NCBI RefSeq assembly: GCF_048771995.1
Contig: NC_133043.1
Coordinates: 9,814,501 to 9,878,500, forward strand
DNA length: 64,000 nucleotides
Source: Taeniopygia guttata
Lineage: Eukaryota > Chordata > Aves > Passeriformes > Estrildidae
Direction: 5' to 3'
Position 1 is the first letter of the stretch; every line of letters starts with the position of its first letter. Both the position numbers and the translations under genes were made by a program. Shown one piece after another: positions 57,971-64,000 of the stretch. A model generated the notes under the pieces. The model was not told the DNA's origin. It searched no databases and saw only the letters and a program-made list of their open reading frames with translations.

Positions 57971-58204
57971 ACCTCCCTCACACTACTCTAGCTTATTTTG
58001 GCAAATAATAGGTTTTTCTTTACATTTAAATCTGTGTTTTAATGTTGGTTTACTCTCTCTCAAAAGAAGAAGCCTACAGTCTCCCTAGTCCTAATTCTTG
58101 TTCCATTTGCCTCTAAACTGCAGGGTAGATATTCAGTGTTATAATAAAGTGAAGCACTTAAGGAAAAATTCCTATCAAAAGTCTTTTTTTTAGAAGTAAA
58201 AGTT

Positions 58205-58288
58205 AATACACAATTTCGAGCTAAACACTGCAGTTGTATGCAAATAAATACACAATTTTGAGCTAAACACTGCAGTTGTGTGAAAATA
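58205..58288. repeat. 42-bp tandem duplication
   Basis: Two adjacent 42-bp units (58205-58246 and 58247-58288) share aatacacaattt, gagctaaacactgcagttgt and a similar tail, and differ at only a few positions (ttcgag against tttgag, gtatgcaaataa against gtgtgaaaataa). This is a recent local duplication of unique sequence rather than a simple repeat. Confidence 0.92.
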
Positions 58289-61200
58289 ATGCAACTATAT
58301 GTCATTGTTAGGCACTTTTGACTGGATGATTCAAAATTTACTTCATTGCTTCAAAACATTTATTTAAGAAGATAAAAGATTTGATAAAAGATAATCCCAT
58401 ACCTTATAATCGGATGTCACCATAAAGTATCTTATAATAATGAAGCAAAGCGAATAATTTGCACTATTTTCTCTTGGTTTGAAAAAATTGGATTGTTTTT
58501 TAGGAGCTAAGGGAACAATAAATTTCAGTCCCAAATGAGCAGCACTGCAGAAAGCCTCCAACCCTTATGCAAACACCTACATGAGTCAGGGAAATAAGAG
58601 CCAAGCCAGTATCACCATAACATTCTCTGGCAGGGTGTGCTCCACCAGTTTAATGATTTTTAAATTCTGCTCAAGCCATTTTAAAATACCCCTAAAGTTC
58701 TGTTATAATTATTATTCCAATGACAACTGAAGTATTACAGCAGCAATCAACTAGTTTGCTCCTCCATTCTAAACTTGTGCTTTGGTTTTCCATAGACAGT
58801 TTCTTTCTTCAGAGAAGTGCTGGGTGCCTTAAGTTCTTCAATAAATTTGTAGATTTTTTTATTACATTTAGTAGCAAATACATTTATTGTAAAATATAAT
58901 GTGGGTGCAACTAAATAAAGGCAGAGGCTGAATCTCTGCTACTTTCTTGTCAGCAAGGACAACATGGTGTCTGAAAAGCTCAGAGGTTAACACTCTAATA
59001 AAATTCAATTCAACCCCAGTGATTTGGTCTGATGCATTGTCTACTAGGTTTGGGTAACTCTATCCAGAAATAAATAGCCTATTTGTTGGAATAATAAGTA
59101 TTCATATCAGTGTACTTGTGAATTGTTACATACAGACATGAAACTACATGTGAAAGACAAATTAGGGACTAAGGAAGGAAAATTCCTGCCTATTTTAATA
59201 ATATTTTCAGGATTAAAACCCAAATAGGGAAAAGTAGCCTATTATTAGTAAAGTGATTGCCTACAAAATTAAAACTCAAATCCAGGTATTAGAACATTTA
59301 TTATCCTTTTAACTCCTTCCAATAGCATCGGGATTAATTTTCCCCAACTGAAACAATTAAAAAATGAAATTAGAAAAAACCTCTCAGATTCATAATGGAT
59401 TTCAGTGTGGCCAAATTTTCTTTGCAGGTCATTTGAATCCCTGTCTCACAGCTGGCTGCCCAGGTTGCACAGGAACACCGAATGGGTTCTGGCAGCTGGC
59501 TGCTGCTGGAATTCTGGATTCTGCACGCCTGCCTGCTGCATTCCTTCAGCCAGAGCTGGGCTGAGGCTGCAGCAGCTGCAGGCTTGCCAGTGCAGAGACA
59601 TTTTGTGTAGGAAAGGGATTTTTCAGGTTTATGTGCACTGCCTATCTGCAGTTATGGCTGCTGGAGACACAGCCCAGCTCAGTGTGCTGATCATCAACCC
59701 ATCTGTGGGGAAATACCATGTTCTGTTATTTAACTGGCAGCAAAGGTAAACACAACTGCTCACTGCTCTGCTGAATGACTGTGGCATAAAAGAATGTCCT
59801 CATGGTAGGAGATTCTAGCAGGCTCCATGTTGACTAATTCTATAATCAGTCTGTGACTTTTCATTCATTTTTCAGCAAGAGAACAGGTCAGTGTTAGGCC
59901 AAGAAAGTCAACAAGTCTTTTGTTGCTTTCAGTTCTTCACGGTCTTAGAATTTCTAAGCAGCTGTACAGGTACCAAACAGACTTTTTCCAGGGAAAGCTG
60001 AGGAAATAAGAATAATTGGGAAATTACTGAACTTCAGAAGGGATTTGATGCCCAATGTTTAAAAGATCTACCTAAATCTAACTTCACATATGATTTTTTC
60101 TGAGTTAGAAGTCATAAGAAACACAGGCATCTCTTTTATCCTAAAAATATAATTTTGTAATATCCTTGAATCATCAATATATGAAGCATCAGGAATGACC
60201 TGATCACTTCACAGTTCTCCACATAATAGAGAACATTTCCAACATAATTATTTCTTCTGCAGTATTTTCTCCTTTTGGACTTCACATCTAATTCACAAAC
60301 CTTTCTTTTATACTGATATATTATCCTTGTTCATTTGAGAAAAACCTCATCCTGACTTGTTGCAGTCACTAACACTAGTCACTTACAGATGTTCATTAGT
60401 TTTCCTTCCCTTGCCATTTTTCTTGTCATTAAAAATACTGTCCATTGTTCTGCAGCAAAAAAGTACATTTAAGATTTTCATACACACATGGATACATGGT
60501 CACTGTGTGATTGCCTGATATGGAATACTATGAGGAATAAAAATATTTACAATCAGCCCTAACCCCTAGAAGAGATTTAAGGAAATGTGTGTGGGTGATC
60601 CAGTTACTACTGCAGGAGTCTGGAATGACTGTGTTATTTTGAATTTGTAAGGACTTTTTGTTGCTACCTTTCAAATTCAGAAGCTGTTTCACAGTGTAAA
60701 GTCTTTAAATTTAGGACAGGGTTTGTATTTTTTTTTAAACTGTTAGAAAACAGGAGTTGGAATGATCTCATGTTTCCATGTTAGGAAGTTTATTAAAAAA
60801 AAACCCCTTTTTCTCTTTATATTCCACTTTGTTTGATGAGTTCTTGTGGATGATCTTGACAAATCAGATTTTCTGCTCCAGAGCTTGCAACAGAGCTTGC
60901 AAAAATCCATTTATTGTAGAAAGAATTTAATATTTAATGTAGTTAGATTCAGCCCTGCACTGGGCCTTTCCCTTCTTACTCACTCTTTTCTTCCAGGTTC
61001 TCTTTACAGCTGTTCAAGACTGAATGAATAAGCACAAAGAAAATAGAAAAGTACCTTTTCCAAATGTGAAGTAATTGTTACAGCCTGGTTTCAGCTGCAG
61101 AGCCCTTGCAATGCCTTAGGATTTCTGCCCTGCTGCTGAATTTGGAGGGTTGGGATGAGTTTAGACATGGAACAGGTGAGTGAAGAGAATTCTTTGTGCT

Positions 61201-62536
61201 CATTTCGCCAGCCCTGACTCCACCTGGGCATCCAGGGCAATGACCTGCTTGGCTGCCATCAAATCTCAATTAGGGAATGGTCCCAGCAGCACCAGGGACT
61301 TCTGACCCTTGCTCACGCCTGAACTGTCAGCCCCAAAGGCAATGAATGGGCACTGACTGTGCTGTGGCAGCTCTGGGCACCTCTCTGCAGCCCCACGTGC
61401 ATTTTGATATTCTCATTCCCATGGACCTGTGGAGATGCAGAATGAGCTGCCTTTATTTACTGGGTCCCTGGAGGAATTTGGGAATGAGCTCTATTAAGAA
61501 GTTGCTGATGTCTTGTGGGAAATCTCTGAAACACATTTGGTTTGGAATCGATTCTTTGTGTGCCCCATAGCATATTTTCCCTGTCTCTTTTCTTTTGCAG
61601 TAGAATCTTTATGAGGTAAGTTGTTGCTTTTTTGAGGGCAAGATTTCCATTACTGTCTCATCTCAGACTGAATTTCCATATTTAAGTATATGCTGTTTGA
61701 AGCAGCAATTAATGCAAACTCTATTCCCCAGAAAGAAGAAGTTGGGATTTTTTTTCTCAGGAAGGATGAACAAAAAATAAAGGAGAGTTATTTGCTCAAA
61801 AATTCTGTTAACTTGCCTGATGAGGGTGCAAGAGGGATATAAAAGAATGAGGAGAGGTCTTTTCCCCTCCTTCTATCCTAGCTGGTAATTTTTAGGCACA
61901 TCTTTTGTTTCTCCTCAGGATGACCTGAGAGGGTTTCAAACCAAGGCCATGTCCTGCAGAATTAAATATGACAGAAGAATTGTCATCACTTATTTTGTTT
62001 TAGGTTTTTTTTACAACACAGATAACATACTGCACAGTAAGTACATTGGATATTCTGGGACTCCACCATCTCCCATTTCACTGCTGTCATCTCAGTTTTT
62101 CAGCAAAACAGTATTTTAATAAGAATGAGCCAAGAATATTGGCCAGGATCCAGGACAATACCTCAATCTATCTCCAATTCTGTGAATTCTTCAGCTTTCA
62201 TGTGACTACAAACTCTGCAGGTGTAGTTAGACAAGCTCTGTCTGCAATTACACATGAGCAAATGTATTTTCCATAGATTATACTTTGCATTACTACCAGA
62301 AAATATTAGTTCTCTTCAGTGTAATGTGTGAGAGGAATCAGCTGGAATCACAGCAGCATTTATTTGTTGTCAGAACGTGGGGTTGGGGCAGTGGTTTGAC
62401 AGCCACGGGCCTAGCCAGCTCTCCACAAGGGCTGGTTAGGAAAATCAAATCATTGATGTAATTCAATTACAGAATCAGTAAAACACAGTTAAATCTGGAC
62501 TAAATCCTTACCACTGAACTTGCATTTCAGAGATGA

Positions 62537-62584
62537 AATTCTGTTGGTCTCTTCCAACCCAAGCCATCCAATAATTCTATGATA
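62537..62584 (+). mobile_element. CR1 LINE tail
   Basis: The words gttggtctcttccaaccc, aagccatcc and ataattctatgata match the CR1 terminus (ggtcccttccaacccaaaccattctatgatt), including the typical attctatga end unit. Only the last roughly 50 bp can be recognised; whether the element extends upstream is unclear. Confidence 0.8.
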
Positions 62585-64000
62585 ATGACAACAGAGGGAC
62601 ATAGAGAACTGCAATTTCTTAACTTTTGGTTAACAGTGACCACTGCAGTTGCTACTGCATGTACTTCAGAAAATGAAATTTTAATGAAAGAAAGTCTTCA
62701 CTTGCAAAAATACACAAAAGAATAATGGTAATTTTTTAATGATGGAATTTATGTTTTTGGATTAGATCCAGTCCTAAATACAGCTGGATAATATCAGTGA
62801 TTTGTATATAATTAAAGGTGAAAAATCTTGTCCTCCTCTGATGGTTATTAGAGCAAATCCCAGCTGGGACCAGGAGTAACAGCATTTGTCTCTTTGCAGC
62901 TGAGAAGTCTTATAAAGAACTGCTTTATCCTGCCTTGTAGGGAGTTTCATGAAGCTGAAGTGAAATCTCAAGTAGGTTTATGTTAGTTCAAAAATACTAC
63001 ACGATGTTTAAAGGTGCTTTACCAGGACTAAGCTGCTTCTGTTGCCTAATACTGTGCAATAGCTCCCATTGGAGCTACTACTAAACTAAGATAATTTTCT
63101 AAAAGAAATAAATAAAGAAATGCATAAAAGACATTAAAAGATATGAAGCTAAACAGTTTATTATTGTTGGAGAACTAGCTGTATATGTGATTGCACAGGA
63201 TTGCCTGTTAGGGATTTATTCCTTCATTTTGAGGATGCTCAATACCCTAAATGTTAGTTTGTGTTTAATAACAAATTCCTAAAGCCACTGGGGGACCCAT
63301 TTTCAGAGCTACTGCAGAGATTTTCTTCTCATTCTGGCTTTATAAGGATGCTGTTCAAATAGGGTGAAATATAGCAGTGCCAAATTCAGAAAATTCTTAT
63401 TTTCCAAAAGTTACGTAAAATCCCTTTTTAGCCACTGCCTTCAGTTTTCACTGAGCACTTCTGCTTAAAATATTTACTGTTTTCAAACCATTACACTGCA
63501 AAATTTTGAATAATTCATTTGCAATTAAATTCATCTTTTAATTCCATTAAAAACAAAACAAGGTTAAGAGGTTCCAGTGACCAGAAATATTAATTTTGTT
63601 TATATATATATATGTCAGAGCCTTTCCAGAACAAAAGTGCAAGGACCTCATCCCCTATGAGCAACACCCAGGAGTTAACACAGGCACCTCAGTGCTACTA
63701 AGAACATAACCTAATTTAATATATTGAGAACTTTTCATTAATGGGCAGATTGCAGGAACAAAAATAGGCATGCAAATTTAGTGTAGCATTATAAAATATA
63801 AAGACTGTCAGAGAAAATTTCACCTTTGGTTTCAGAGCACAGAGGGGATGAGGAGGGTGAGGAAAGAAGCATTAAATTACTATCTCAATCTAGAGCACTT
63901 CATTCAGAAGCAGCAAGGCAAGACACAAGTGGCTTGTATTTTTCAAATAAGTGTTTTGGAGCAGGTCTTCACAGAAAAATAGTTTACAAATTTTCACTGA

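Larger units (their letters stand above)
44936..64000 (-). other. CA10: CA10 upstream intron, 3' part
   Basis: This is the intron before the 44935 exon; the preceding coding exon (ending ...INTGGRK) was not found up to 64000, so the intron exceeds 19 kb. It contains an ERVL-like solo LTR (55472-55949), a 42-bp tandem duplication (58205-58288), a CA/TC dinucleotide tract (57926-57970), a CR1 tail (62537-62584), a short (TA)n at 63600-63613, and candidate regulatory stretches at 45840-46150 and 51185-51850. GC-richer patches at 49.25-49.6, 59.4-59.75 and 61.1-61.5 kb carry open frames of up to 114 codons with no recognisable protein. No independent gene is supported. Confidence 0.82.

Noticed and set aside
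44936..64000. Search for the preceding CA10 exon (GKRQSPVNIETSHMIFDP... region)
   Set aside because: No matching peptide or exon was found on the minus strand; the exon must lie outside the window.

Overview
The window is vertebrate nuclear DNA, and the repeats point to a bird, most likely a songbird. It carries CR1-type LINE fragments and four solo retroviral LTRs of the kind common in passerine genomes. There is no bacterial-style gene density. The only gene I can support is the 3' part of CA10 (carbonic anhydrase-related protein 10, CARP X) on the minus strand. Six coding exons at 44935-44750, 24614-24519, 22979-22907, 17211-17057, 14807-14633 and 13740-13718 have correct acceptors, donors and phases. 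They join into 235 codons plus a stop, matching residues 94-328 of the 328-residue protein. The signal peptide and first 93 residues must be encoded at higher coordinates, outside the window.

Layout: 1 to about 12.5 kb is intergenic DNA downstream of CA10, with two solo LTRs (8982-9244 and 11454-12059), a TG/TA microsatellite and a 22-bp minisatellite. About 12.56-13.74 kb is the terminal exon, with a short coding tip, a long 3' UTR and two candidate poly(A) signals, each inside the same duplicated sequence block. From 13.74 to 44.94 kb the five introns (892, 2249, 5695, 1539 and 20135 bp) hold an LTR, CR1 fragments, a 37-base poly(T) run and small tandem repeats. From 44.94 to 64 kb is the 3' part of the next upstream intron, with a second copy of the intronic LTR family, a 42-bp tandem duplication, and AT-rich stretches dense in homeodomain-like motifs that could be regulatory.

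The encoded protein is a secreted, catalytically dead member of the alpha-carbonic anhydrase family, known as a neurexin ligand in brain. The exons show why it is inactive: two of the three zinc-binding histidines are Arg and Gln.

I found no evidence of a previously undescribed system. The most interesting observations are the duplicated poly(A)-signal block in the CA10 3' UTR, the shared orientation of all four LTRs (same as CA10) with a damaged poly(A) signal in the copy next to an exon, the within-gene shift in third-position GC, and candidate enhancers in the large introns.
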